A DNA stretch of 64,000 bases from Antennarius striatus (lineage: Eukaryota; Chordata; Actinopteri; Lophiiformes; Antennariidae): positions 7,282,501 to 7,346,500 of the forward strand of contig NC_090784.1 of NCBI RefSeq assembly GCF_040054535.1, given 5' to 3'. Below the pieces are notes generated by a model that saw nothing but the letters and a program-made list of their open reading frames with translations, made no database searches and was not told the DNA's origin. The translations under genes and the position numbers were made by a program. This document shows positions 26,933-40,500 of the stretch, one piece after another (position 1 is the stretch's first letter; the number at the start of each line of letters is the position of its first letter).

Positions 26933-29900
26933 TCATTCGGCCCCAAGGCGGTGGCCTTGGCCCCAGCTGTGACGTCCTCCTCCTCCTCCCCCCACCGGCT
27001 CCTGGGCAGCTGGTCTCCTGGTGGGAGGAACTCCAAAGCCCGACACTCCTCCCCTCCTGTTAGGGAAGTACCGATACCTGGGGGAAGAGCAGATATGTTT
27101 CATCAATTTCTTTTTGAATAATTAAAACACGTTATTTCTTCATTAAAGAACCAATAGTTCTGTGTTGCACAGCTACAAATCTGATGTGGTTTGACTACAT
27201 TTTTCTAAAACAGGCCGAAACTCCCAAGTTGGTGGTCAATAAAAAAAACTTACAGGATGTCTGGTGTGGAGATGAAGGAGCGACCTCCCAGGTCGATGGG
27301 GTATTTGAACATGAGGAAGTAGTAGAGGTGACCCACCAGGTTCCCGGTCAGTTCATTCACAAACCTGCACAAAACAGCAGAAAGAAGAATAAGCAATTAC
27401 GTGTACAAATTTACTGCTTTTAGAAAGAAATAGACCAATCCTGCTTAGATCGAATGTTCCAGTGCAGTATATATTATAGATACTAATATATATTAATTTC
27501 TATGCAATGAAAGTATGACTAGCAATATGTCCCATTTGTTTTCTTAATTCAACTGATTAAAGTAGTTACTCACGAGCCTCCAATGACAAAATTGAACATC
27601 AGGATGACCCAGGGTAGGTAGTGCGCCTGACAGAGCAACAAGAAGATGGTAAAGAATCCCATCAGTGCTGTCATTTATTATCTGTTCCGATTTAACTAAT
27701 GAATGTAGTACAAATTTAATTCAACATTCATCAATTGTGTAAATCGGAATGTACCAAGTGTTGGAAGTAAAACATGACGTACCTTGAATCGTGTTCCGAA
27801 CCAGAAGGTCACGATCATGTCTTTGTTGAACTGAGCCCAGACGTAGAGCACCGACATGATCAGAGGGATCATCAGCAGCTGATGATGAACATATCAACAT
27901 TATGAGTCCAATGAGTTGAAAACAACCAGAAAGAAGATCTCAATGATTGTTCAAACTTTGTAAATTTATTTTACTCCTGGTCACAACCAGTCGTGATGCT
28001 TTTTAAGTTCACATCCTACGTCAGCTAGCTGATCAGCGAATTTACAGCAAGGTAAAAACGCGTTGGCCTCCTTCCTGATTTGTTTTTGCATGTTTGTCAC
28101 AGTTGTGTTGCAGATTATTAAAACTAAATAAAATACAAAGATAACGCAAACACAAAAAATAATTTTTAAACAAAAGTTGTTATTAAGAAGGAAATAATCC
28201 AAACCTACGTGGCCCTGTGTGGAAAAAGTGATCCCTGATAAAACAGAATTTAAGTGTGGTTTTTACACCTGAGTTTAGCATCTCTAGCCACACTCAGGCC
28301 TGATTAAAAGATCCTGTAAAATCGACACCATGCTAAGATCCAAAGAAACTCAGGAACAAATAAGAAAGGAGATCTATCAGTTTAGGAAAGGTTATTAAGC
28401 AATTTCTGAAGCTTTGGGACTCCAGTGAACCACAGTGACAGCCATTATCCTCAAATGGCAAAAACATGGAACAGTGGTGAACCTTCCAAAGAGTGGCCAG
28501 CCAAACCAAAATTACCCTGAGCACAGTGATGACTCATCCAGGAGGTCACAAAACACCCCATAACAACATCCAAAGAACTGCAGGCTTCACTCTCCTCTGT
28601 TAAAGTCAGTGTTCATGACTTCCCCATAGGAAGGACATTACATCTGGTATGAGTGTAACACCGCATTTCAGGAAAACATCATACCAACAGTCAAATGTGG
28701 TGGTGCTGTGATGGCCTGGGGCCGTGCTGCTGCTTCCGAACCTGAAGGCTTCCTGTGATAAACGAACCATGAATTCTGCTCTCTACCAAAAAATGGTGAA
28801 GGAATGTCTGGCTACCTGTTCCTGACCTCAAGCTTAAACTAACTCGAGTTCTGCAGCAGGACAATAACCCAAAACACACCAGCAAGTTCACCTCTGATTG
28901 GCTGCAGAAAAACAAGATGAATTTTGTACTACTACTACTACTGCATTTGTAATACATTTAAATAAATAAATCAGGAAACTGGCTAAAACTTTCACACCAT
29001 TTTATGTCAATATGGATTAATAAGAACATTCTATTTATTACAGGTGCTGAAATCCATTTAAGAGACCATAACAATACAGAACTACTTAAATGAACTTTGA
29101 CATATTGAAAAGGTGATTTAAAATAGGGATTTTTTTTCATTTCAGGTTAAAAAAGATTAACTCAAGTTAGGCAAGTGTATTAGTTTACTTTAACTGCAGT
29201 GCTGTTAAAAATGTTAATGTTTATTTTTTCTCGAAATGTCAAAGTGGCCATGTTGCACTCAGAATCCCTCATAATGTCTTGACTGACCATTGTAAACAAA
29301 TACAATAATCTTCATATACAGTCTGTATTGTTACAGTTTCAAGTTGTGGTATAAATAAAGAAGATTCTCACCCGCATGTTTATCAGCAGTCCAGTTATCT
29401 ACAGCTAGAGTCAAGGACATAAACTTGGGTGTATGCAATTATAGCTGCAGCCTTAAGATTAAAGCTGTTAATTCACCCTCTTCCCCTTGAGCAAGTTGTA
29501 GGACACGGACATCAGATATCCCCATTCAGCCTCACAATTACCCTGGGGCAAAAAAAAAAAGTGAGCAACTGGTTTGGATTTGCAGAGCATAATCACAATG
29601 TCTACATTTACCTGTTAAATGATAAGTGACTAAAAAAAAACAGGCAGACCAGCAATCTGAGCTGATGCCCTGACAAATGTGTCACAGTATAGAGATGTGG
29701 GCCAGGCTGTGTTGCTGGTACTGCATGTGACCTAGATTGGGTTTCTCTGCTCTGCAGGGGTAAGCTAACAGTGGGCCACCGGCACAGAGCCGCCCTAACA
29801 TGGCACATTACTGCAGAGAGATGAGGGTAATGCAGAGGCATGAAGAGAACACAGAACTATTATCAGTAGTGAAGAGAACAAGGACCAATCAAATGTAATG

Positions 29901-31156
29901 ATTAGATGTGGATGGATTCAAATTAATCATTCAAACAGAAGGTGTCTGTGATGCCAGTGAAAGGATACAAGAATGCAGATCCAGTTGAAGAGCAGCATGA
30001 AGACATAGTCAGCAGGCCTGGTATCGAACACCCCTGGGAAACAAGAAAAATATTAGCATAACAACAAGAGCAGATAGTGTTTATTAATGAATGTTATGTT
30101 TATGAATGTTAAGTCACTGAGGCTCGCGGTCTCACCTGTCTCTAGTCGTGTGGAGTACTGGTAGAGGAAATACAGATTGACAAGGTACAGAAACCCAGTT
30201 GGAAAATAAAATGTGGCAGTCAGTGGCCTCCAGAGCTGAAATAAACAGAAGCAAAGTCAGGTTTCTCTAAAGGCTCCACGTGTGACAGACATGCACCGTT
30301 TACCAGAGGGGTGATAAGTGTTTTAATTAAAAAAGATGGCAGGACTAAATTACAAAATTCAATACAGCCATGGCGCAAATTTTAACATATTCCCTGATAT
30401 TCAACTTACTAATTTAATTAATTCCATCACAATAACATCAAGGCACTTGTGAAGTGTTTAGCTCTGCAGTGAGCAAACGTTCCCAGAGGCTGACTGAGTG
30501 GCAGCCTGGGCTTCCTATCTGCTCCTATCTGCTCCCATCATGTCCTGTTGCTGTGTGATTTCTCCATCGTTTCCTGTCTGCTCTTCCCTTTAAATTTCTT
30601 GTCCAAATAATAGAAAGCATAAGATCACAAATCTATAATTCACAAATATTTACCACTAATTAAGAACCTGAAATTTCAGCAGTACTGCTGTAAGACAATT
30701 CCGTCCACAGGGTGATGAATTAATACTGGCAGAGCAAGGTACTCCGCTCCAAACGTTGCTGTGGAAATAGATTCTCAATAAGCAGCACTCAAAACTTTTA
30801 TTTCCTAGACTCTGATCTGGAATTCATTCTTTTTGACAGCTTCCGGAAGTCGTACCTTCCACGTGTGGCTCTCTCATTGGTCGTCACCGTGAGGAGGCCT
30901 GTCGTACGGCCGTGCTAGCTACCTGCTAGCTGACCACCCAGACCAACACCATTCAGTCAGCGTTACACCAACACACTTCGCTGAACAGTCAAAGAATGCT
31001 TACCTGAAATCTATTAAAGACCAGCTCCGGAATAAGCAAGAAGTTACTGAAATGAACCAATCCTAGAACGCCAATAAGGGGGAAAGCAACAGATGCGCCG
31101 AACCATGTCCGGGTGATAGGAGGGATGCTCCTAAACCAGTCCCCGATGTCTGACAT
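26933..31156 (-). CDS. derl1: Derlin-1, 8 exons, 249 aa
   Basis: ER membrane rhomboid pseudoprotease of the ER-associated degradation retrotranslocation machinery, working with VCP/p97 and HRD1-type ligases. Coding exons in order of translation: 31156-31004, 30235-30136, 30033-29969, 29398-29372, 27878-27783, 27626-27574, 27364-27254, 27077-26933; all phases close and the total is exactly 750 bases with stop. The protein starts MSDIGDWFRSIPPITRTWF. The rhomboid-fold hydrophobic segments are evident, with the Derlin WRPLTATF motif after exon 1, the NLYFLYQYSTRLETG loop, LYVWAQFNKDMIV, and a GxxxG-type stretch IGGSFVNELTGNLVGHLYYF. The serine protease active-site pair is not evident, as expected for a pseudoprotease. 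The C-terminus SWGQGHRLGAE is the p97-binding SHP-box region (human SHP box similar). Length nearly equals human DERL1 (251 aa). Exon 4 is only 27 bp. Intron 4 carries a Tc1 remnant. The gene faces tbc1d31 head to head. Confidence 0.96.
28320..28935 (+). mobile_element. Decayed Tc1-like transposon in derl1 intron 4
   Basis: Reading the + strand through frameshifts gives Tc1 transposase hallmarks in order: a helix-turn-helix part with CAAATGGCAAAAACATGG (K-W-Q-K-H-G), then NLPKSGQP-like, then ATCCAAAGAACTGCAGGC (SKELQA), then GTCAAATGTGGTGGTGCTGTGATG (VKCGGAVM) and finally LQQDNNPKHTSKFTSDWLQK near 28850-28915. Several stops and a missing middle show it is dead. Orientation is antisense to derl1. 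Inverted terminal repeats were not identified. Confidence 0.75.
30862..30880 (-). promoter_or_regulatory. Imperfect ER-stress-element-like site in derl1 intron 1
   Basis: On the - strand the sequence is CCAAT, nine bases, then ACACG. The mammalian ERSE is CCAAT-N9-CCACG, so there is one mismatch and exact spacing. It lies about 125 bases inside intron 1 in a CpG-richer patch that also has a CCGGAAGT ETS-like word near 30843. It is a motif match only. Confidence 0.25.
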
Positions 31157-32204
31157 CTTTCTTCACAATAACTAACAAACTAACAGTTACAACCGAGAAA
31201 CAAAGACTAAGTTTATAAGGATCCACAATTCATCCGCAAAGTGCGACTTCTCAACGTGTTGGCGTCCGAAGGCTCCACCGCTAAGTTCACATGACGTGGC
31301 TAACACGCAGGAGCTAGCTTTGTATACAATGTTAGCCGAGCAGATTTAGACAGATCCGGTTCAGATTTTCAAAGTAAAAGTCAACCGACCGCCGGGACGA
31401 GAGATGGGGACTGAGTATGAACTGGTTGTACAGTAACTAACTGAGACCAATTATGTTAATTCTGTTTAACTATAGTGCAGGTAACACCAATGAGGGCCTG
31501 TTTATTTCTTAACTGAGTTCGTGTACATTGATCTGCCAAGGGCTTTTACGTCATACCCTTTTGTTCTCATTTGTATTGATTTAGATATTCATCATATTTT
31601 CTTTCCTCACTTTATTTCTTTCTTATATTTGGCTTACTTAAGAATAGGGGATTTGACACATTTGCTCAATTAATGGAATACACGTCGTCTAACATTGTAA
31701 ATATTCAAAAATGTAAAGATCATTCTGTGTTTATTCTAAGTGACTTTGGCTGTCTAACCTGCATCAAATCAAACAACGCTTTTGTCAGTGGTGACACAGA
31801 ACAGCCGCGGAGTCTGTGAAACCATAACACAGTGTCAAATGCTTTCAACTACAACACCCATAATGCAACCTTCTATTTACCTGTTACGTCAAGACTAAGC
31901 GACAACATAACATCCTCACAACAAATTTTAAAAAACTCAAAAACCTGAATTAGAAGCTAAGTGTTACAGTAGGGTCTCTTAAATGTGTTGTTAGTATTTA
32001 ATGGTGATGAGGGTTTAGCTTTTTTCCTGTTGCTACTTCAAACTAAATATGCAGAATGTTTCTCTTTCAAATTTCGCGCTGTTTGCGCCGCCTCGCTACA
32101 GATTAGCCCTTTAGCTAGCCATGTGAAGTTATCCGAAACGTTTCTCCCAAAGAGATTTTCAGCTTCAGAAAACACCGATCACATTTTCTACGTGCGTCTT
32201 TAAA
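31157..32204. promoter_or_regulatory. Shared head-to-head promoter region of derl1 and tbc1d31
   Basis: The two start codons are 1,048 bases apart and point away from each other, with no other gene between. Near the derl1 start there is TGACGTGG (31292-31299), matching the UPR element bound by XBP1/ATF6 and fitting an ERAD gene. Near the tbc1d31 start there is TTTCGCGC (32072-32079), an E2F-type site about 125 bases before the ATG. Both are motif matches only. The middle of the region is AT-rich, so two separate core promoters are as likely as one shared core. Confidence 0.5.
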
Positions 32205-35128
32205 ATGGTGGTGACAGACATTGGGAATAAAGAAGAGGGTAAAATATGGCATCGAAAACCGACACCCGGCAAGGGGTAAGTAGGTTACACAGCTGAGTGG
32301 TGCTGGATTAGTTGTCATGTGCAAACAGTGGAGGAGCAGTGATATGGTTTTATTTTAATGGTAATAGTTTAGTTTGTTAGAGAAATTAGTTATTATTAGT
32401 TTATTTCTCTTCAGTCACACTTGTTGCACTGCTTGAGAATTACCTGTATCAACTTTATACGCTTGAATGACAAAGAAGTATTTCGATGTGCTGAAAACTT
32501 GCTTGGATGTCTCACACAAATGTCTATTTTCAGTTTAAAGTGCAATCATTAGTCTGTACGTTTCGATGGAGGGTATAAATTGAAAATAGCAACTGCTTTT
32601 GGTACAGATGTATTCCTCATTTTTGAAATAATATGATCGACTCCGTCTTCGGATGCTTTTTGGCAGCCAAGATCTTGTTCAAGATTACCAAAACAAAATA
32701 TAAGAATACTATTACCAATGACTTAATACCGCTATTTTCATAAAATGTTTGGGCATATACCTGTCAGTACTTTCATGTCTTCTTAAATCTAATCTATGCT
32801 GTCTAAGAAAACTTCAAATGAATTGAATTGAATATAGAAATTCACATGACTTACTTCCCTGCTTAAAGAACATACAAAGGAAATTTATCAGTTTTACTCT
32901 GACAATTCTGAGCAACATTTCGGCACCATACTTCCATCCCAAACTCAAAAAGCAATAAATGTGACAAAACTCTTCCGGTGAACACAGTGGGCAGGAAACC
33001 CACTGTAATCCCTGACCAGCTGGTTTCTCTTCTGCACACCAAAAGTACTTGTAAATTAATGTGCAAAACATATTCCTCTGTTTAATTATCAGGAAAATTG
33101 AAATGACTGACAGTATGCTGTCAAATATTAGATTCTTATTCATGACATGATAGCATCCTGGGTAAGATACTGTAAATGTCATCCAGTCAATCTGAAAATC
33201 CTTTAACTTGTTTTCTGACCACTAGAGTGCAGCCTGGGTTCAGCTTTGAGCGCTGGCTCAGATTTTGTTTCCACTTTAAGGTGTGTTGTTTTGTCACCCT
33301 CAGAGTTTTGGTGACGGTGGTCAGAACTGCTCAGCAGGCAAAGACGGTGCGTTTCTTGCATGTGGCGTTTGACACCACTGGAGAGTCCTTTCTTGCAGGA
33401 GATCACCATGGCAACATTTACATCTTTGACATCGGTAGAAACAGGTCTGATGTCGCTTTTATTGTATTTTAGTATCATACTTTCTTAAGACTGGTAGTTC
33501 ATGGAAATTCTATCATATTCTCAAATATTTGAAAATAATATTTATTATAATATAGTCTGCTTATCACTTAATGTTGGCACAGGACAACTTTCCTTTGTAC
33601 ATGCACTATTTTGAGCAGAAAAAGGCAAGAATTACCTCTAGATGAGCAGTCCTTACCCTTAATTCTACTGTGCTTTTGAATGTCATCTTGTGTTCTGCAC
33701 TGCTTCTTTCTTTGGCAGGTTTCGATTGGTGCAGAAGACGGGACAGGCCTGCACTGCATTGGCTTTCACCCTCCGGAGGACGTCAGAGTTCCTCGTGGCC
33801 CTTGCTGACAACACCATCAAGTGCTTTGACAAAGGTGGGATTATCATATCCTTACATTACTTTTTTCTGTTAAGAGTAGTTTTGCAGGTTTAGGATCCTG
33901 CAACTTTTTCCACATAGGTTCATTTTTACTGAAACTTCACTGAATTAATTTTGTCAATATATTTCTTTTCAGACACAAAGCAGCTGGTCAGTTGGATGCG
34001 CGGTCACGAGGGGGCAGTTTCGTTTATCTCCGTCCACAGCTCAGGTCGCTACGCCATCAGCACGTCCTTGGATACAGCTCAGCTCTGGGACCTGGACACC
34101 TTCCAGAGGAAAAGGAAGCTCAACATCAAACAGTCTGTTGGCGTTCAGAGGGTAAACATGCAATTCTTCCAGATGAAAAAAAATGAGATGGTTTTTAGTA
34201 ATTTCTGACAGTGATGATGATCATCATGGTATTGTCATTCATCTTTATGATATTTGTGGGTTTATTGTTTTTCTTCATTGTTGTGGCGGTGCACTTGTGT
34301 TGCAGGTGTTTTTCCTGCCCCTCAATAACACCATCCTCAGCTGTTTCAGCGATGACTCCATCTTTGCTTGGGAGATTGACACACTCTTCTGCAAATATCA
34401 GCTGTCAGCCTCAGACTGCGGACCCAAAATGTCATACAAAGCTTTTGCTGTCACACGGTGGGTCTCTCACATCACAACCACTAACAGTCTAGTCAACCTG
34501 TTGTAGCACACCATAAGCGACTGTGACTGTTAAAAGGAATTAGAAAGTTTCCTCAAACACTGACTTGCCTGACTTGTGATGGCAGTGATGGTAAGACTTT
34601 TGTTGCCGGTGGACGCTCCAACCTCCTGCACCTGTGGTGTCTAGAAAGTCAGCAGCTGGTCAGAGTGATTCAGATGCCGACGCAGGTCCGAAGCGTTCGA
34701 CAGCTGGAATTCCTTCCAGACAGCTTTGATAGAGGAGCTACTCAGGTACGTGGACAACAGGACTGTCCTCTCTTCTGGTGGTGGATTTAAGTATCCACCA
34801 CCAGTTTCCACCATGAGTTTCCACCATAAAATAAGTTTCTGTCTGTTTATGTTTATCATGTTAGTCTGTCTCCATGGTGATATTGTGCTCTCGTTGTTGG
34901 TTTTTTGCATCTCAAGACGTTAGGTGTACTCAGCCAGGAGGGTGTGATGCGCTTCATCAACATTCAGACGTGCAAGCTGCTTTGTAGCATTGGTTCCCAT
35001 GACGATGCCATCACCACAGTGGCAGTCAGCCCTAATGGCCGACATGTTGTAGCTGTCATGGATAACGGCAGCATCAACGTCTACAGAGTTCAGAGTCTCA
35101 CTCAGGAATTAAACAAGGTGACAGAGAG

Positions 35129-35221
<93 letters not shown>

Positions 35222-37545
35222 ATTCATCTGTATGTGTCTTGCAGCCTCCTCCCTCCCAGGTGGCTGTAGTCTCTGGTGAAGCTGCTCAGGAATCTAACTT
35301 AAAGGTCAAAGTCAGGTCAGAGGTCATTCAGAAACAGGCTAAGAGGTCAGGTAGATGGACTCAGGCAAAGATGGTTCGACCCCCCGCTGAGGATAAAGAG
35401 GTGGGGACAGCATACACCACTGTACTTTACATGTTTTTTATACAGTTAAAATGTTCAAGCAGAAACACGTGCAAACCTCCCCTCCCTCTGTCTGGAGTCA
35501 CAAAATATGAGTCTTGTTTTTTATTGTGTGTCTACAGAATGAACTCCCTGCTGGTCTGAATAAGAAGAGGCTGGTGGATCTGCTCAAGGCGTTCGGAGAA
35601 TATCCTGCTAAATACAGGTGAAAATGACTTTGACTGGGAGAACAGTCATCCTGATGAGTCATTACTGAAACATAAATGCAGATTTTTGAACTCATGTATT
35701 TTACATAAGCTAAGCTGTGTGTGTTGCAGGATGTTTGTGTGGCGGTCTTTGCTGTGTCTGCCAGAGAATCATGCGGCCTACGGCAGCCTGACTGATAAAG
35801 GCCTGCATTCAGCCTACCTCACTCTGCAGGAGAAATACCCCATCAAGAGCCACAAGTTACAGAGGGGGCTGCAGAGGTACCCTCTCTTTTAATCTGCTGC
35901 AACTTAAATGTGCAAAATTTTTCTTTAATCCATTTTTATTGTTAATTAATTTCTCTGTTTATTTTTAAAATAAAAGTTTTTCTTCCTTCCTTTCCGTTGC
36001 TCTTCAGGGTTCTGTCTGCCTTGGCTCACTGGGCGTCCCTGTTTGGAGAGGTGGAATACCTTCCCCTGCTCGCCTTTCCTTTTGTCAAGCTCTTCCAGAA
36101 TAACCCGATGCTCTGCTTTGAGGTGGTGGCTACTGTCATCGGTAGTTACTGGCTGTTCATATGAATTACCTTTTTTCTAGAAAACAAATACACAGCAGCT
36201 CATCAGCATCATTTACTTCAGCTACACAGTTGGAAGCTTTACTGTGTTCAACTTCTTCTTCTTCAAAAAAAAGAGGTATCTGCATGTCTTGATGAAAGCC
36301 AGTCTGCTGTTTGTTTGTGCAGTGAACTGGTGTCAGCACTGGTTCGAGTACTTCCCAAACCCTCCACTGAACGTCCTGAACATGGTGGAGAACGTCCTGG
36401 CTCATCATGACCGGCAACTGCTGCAGCATCTGGTGGACTGTGGCATCACCTCACAGGTAACCGTAGCTCCACACAGCATCGCACGCCAGCGGCAGGAAGA
36501 GGCAGGAAGTGTTCAGAACTCCAGGCTCACAGATTCACAAGCATATGGTCAAATTTTAGTTATGCGTGTTATAACTCCAAATCTGTGACAGCTCTACGTG
36601 TGGCCCCTGCTGGAGACTTTGTTCTCAGAGGTTTTGACTCGTGATGAGTGGCTCAGACTCTTCGACTCCATCTTCTCCAACCACCCGGCATTCCTGCTTA
36701 TGGCCTGTGTGTCTTATGTCATCTGCTGCCGAGAACCTCTGCTGCTCTGCTCCCAGAAGCAAGATTTTGACGTGACTACTTTCTCCTCTATTGTCAGCAG
36801 ACTTTCCCGTTTCTCTTTGTCCAAATCTTCTCTCATGGCTCCTGATTTGTTTCCTTACAGTATTTTTTCCACCATCGTAACAACCTGGACGTTGCAGCCA
36901 TGATTAAGGAGGCCTATCGGCTCATGGGCAGCACACCAGCTGACATCCATCCCAAGAATATACTCACTGATTTTACACCTCTAACCAAGGGCCAGTACCC
37001 CGTGTTTAACCACTACCCAGAATTTATAGTTGAATACCAGAGCCGGGAGAGGGAGAAAATTCGACTGCAGGAGAGGGAGTATCTCCGAGAGAGGTGAGAT
37101 AACAGGCAGCGTCCTCATAAATACGCTGAGTGATTATTGGGTTACATAATTGAATCCAGGCAACACCTTTCAAAGTAATTATTGAGGGAAAAAATGAAGC
37201 AGATGAAATGTATTTATATTTGTGTCATCAGACAGGAGGTGTCAGCCCTGCATGCAGATTTTGTACGTCGTCAAGCTGAAGAGAAGGCATATTATGTACA
37301 ACAGGTGGATATGGGTTTATTTTATTTTTTGTACATTTTAAATATTTTTTATATTTTTAGTTCATAAAGTTAATCTGCATATGAAAACAAGCCTGAAAAG
37401 AAAGTGAAAACTTTAACTTAAATCTAGGATTTGCTGCAGAAGGCAGAGGAACAGCGCAGAAACATCCTGGCACAAGAAGAGGAAAAAATAACTCAGCAGA
37501 GGGCAAAGTACTGTAATCAGATGACATTTCTCTCTCTCACACACA

Positions 37546-37584
<39 letters not shown>

Positions 37585-40500
37585 ATGATCTGAAGACAGA
37601 ACGATGTGATGTGCAGGTCAATGTCACAGCTCTGTCCTTGCAGGCTGGCGGCCATGAAGAGAGAGCTGAAGGTGAAGGAGCTACAGCTGCTGGAAGCAAC
37701 CAGAAGACGTTTCCTGAAACACCAGCAGGAGCTTCGAGCCACACAGATCCAACAGCTTGAGCAGGAGATCAGCAGGAAGGTAAACGTAACGTGAAAGGGT
37801 TTTATATAAGCACACATCGTCCTGTGAGGCGTGTCCTGGACACTTTATCATTATGTTTCAACAGATGTTTAGATGTTGGCGACAGCTTGTGGTTTTCCAA
37901 AGAATCAGAAATGAAAAACACTAAACTGAATGTGACTTTGGGACACAACAATATGTGGCTGTTTGATCCTCAAGCAGAGATCCTGAGCCGTAATACGAAG
38001 CTCTGTTTTTCATGTTTTCTCATCATGTTTCTGTCAGTGGACTTTGAACCTACACGTTTGAACACTGAACCAACACTGATGTCTTTGTGTTTCTGCAGAT
38101 GGATCTCAGGGAGAGAGAAAGAGCTGCAGCTGTCGAGGATCTAGAAGTCAGACAGATGGAGCTGGAGGCTCAGAGGAAACGACTTGAACAGGTGCACTTA
38201 AGGAAAATTTCTGCTAATCAGTGCATTTCCAACGATTTTAATTCAAATTGATCAATTTTGTGCATCGTCTGAATGAGAACTTTTAGGAGGGAGGGGACAA
38301 AAAAATTGATAATTGAATAACTTTGGCACCTTTGGTAACGTATTGGCGATTGAATGCGTAAGAAACGATTTAGCAGAAGTTGCTGCCAAGAAAAGGACGT
38401 TATGCAAACCTGACATTTTGCAGTGGAATGCAGGTTTTCTGGAAGCATAAAATGTTATCACATATTTTCACCATACATTCAACAGATTCAAATGTCTGAC
38501 ATCACTCACACTCACTTTTTTCAATTCAAGACGTCACAATGTTGTTTTGTCCTTTATAGACAGACGTGTAATCATAATCAATGAATGAGTCATCCTGGAT
38601 GGCCTGAGGTCAAACACCAAGGTCACGATTACAGGAGATATGAAAGTGATGAAGGAATTTAAAAGAGTGTATTTGTGACAATTTCCCTCAGCACTTATTG
38701 AAGGAGCAGGAACGCGTGGGACGAGAGATTAAAGAGGAGGTGGACATGAGGATGAAGACAGCAGAGAGAGAGGAAGGGGACTACAACCAGTTACTGCACA
38801 ACACCGAAACAAACATGCAGGTTAGTAACACGTCCCCGCAGGCAGAGTGTATGAGAAGTGACATATGTCAGCGTACGATCTCGATACTCTCATCATCCGT
38901 CTGCTTTTACAGGAAAGTGTTGAAGCCACACATTCATCCAAAAAGTGATTTGGCAGAGGTCCCTGTGATCCTCTCCTCTTGTGTCTGCTAACTCGGTGTC
39001 CACACACAGGCGCTGGAGGAGTCCCTGGTGGAGGCGTGCCAGCTGGACTTGGAGTCAGACTGGCAGAGAGAGGTGGCAGATCGCCTGCAGCAGGTGGATG
39101 AGGAGCAGCAGAGGAAGAAGGAGACACTGGCAGAGCTTCACAGAGAAACCCTGGTGGGGGAGGAGATGCTGGCTGGCGCCATGAGAGACGTGGCAGGAAG
39201 GAAGGTGAGGGAATGTTTGTCAGCACAGCATCTACACGAGGTTTTATGGTGTGATGGTGAATACAGGAGAGGAATATATGAGGTAATTAATGGTCTGTTC
39301 TAACACCTTTAAGATCTACATTACAATGAGAATAAACACCAGTTCTTAGAAACGCCATAACAACCGCAATAACAACCACCATTGCAACCACCATTGCAAC
39401 CACCATAACAACCACCATAACAACCACCATAACAACCACCATAACAACCGCCTCACGGTGTGAAATATGAATTTTACTTTTGTTTTTCAGGTGGAAGAGT
39501 TGATGAGAACCAAAACTCGGAGAAAAGAGCTGCAGCAGACCTCAGCAGACACAGGTACTAGTACTAATACTACTAGTACTACTACTACTATTACTACTAC
39601 TATTGCTACTAGTACTGCTACTGCTGATACTACTACTATTACTACTACTATGACTACTAGTACTACTACTATTACTACTACTAGTATTACTGTTAATACT
39701 AATGACCACCATCATGACCATCATCTGTCCTTCTGCGCTCCTCTCCATGTTACCAAACCTGCCCATCACAGAGGTGATGAGGATGTGATGGGCAGGTTTG
39801 GTATCTAGGAGAGGAACGCAGAAGGACAGATGGTAGTTGACTTTGCAGAAAGGATGGAAATGTCTGTATTGAATACTTTCTTCCAGAAGAGGCAGGAACA
39901 TAGGGTGACCTATAAGAGTGGTGGTAGGAGCACACAGGTAGACTACATCTTGTGTAGACGGTGTAACCTGAAGGAGATCAGTGACTGTAAAGTAGTGGTA
40001 GGCGAGAGTGTAGCCAAACAGCATAGGATGGTGGTGTGTAGGATGACTCTGGTGGTGAGGAAGATCAAGAGGACAAAGGCAGAGCAGAGGATGAAATGGT
40101 GGAAGCTGAAAAAGGAAGAGTGTTGCATGACTTTTAGGAAGGAGTTAAGACAGGCTCTGGGTGGTCAGGAGGTGCTTCCAGATGACTGGACAACTACAGC
40201 TAATGTGATCAGGGAGACAGGTAGGAGAGTACTTGGTGTGTCATCAGGAAGGAAAGTAGATAAGGAGACTTGGTGGTGGAATGAGGAGGTACAGGAGTGT
40301 ATACAGAGAAAGAGGTTAGCTAAGAGGAAGTGGGACACTGAGAGGACTGAGGAGAGTAGACAGGAGTACAAGGATATGTAGCATAAGGTGAAGGTAGAGG
40401 TAGCAAAGGCCAAACAATGGGCTTATGATGACTTGTATGCTAGGTTGGACAGTAAGGAGGGAGAGACTGATCTAAACAGGTTGGTAAGACAGAGAGACAG

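Noticed and set aside
29480..29545. Possible extra derl1 exon on the - strand (acceptor GCCCCAG, donor-like GGGTGAAT)
   Set aside because: Its translation has no counterpart in Derlin-1, its length breaks the frame, and exons 3 and 4 join correctly without it.
39542..40024. 160-codon Ser/Asn-rich frame on the - strand
   Set aside because: Antisense of the trinucleotide repeat running into the inverted LINE segment.
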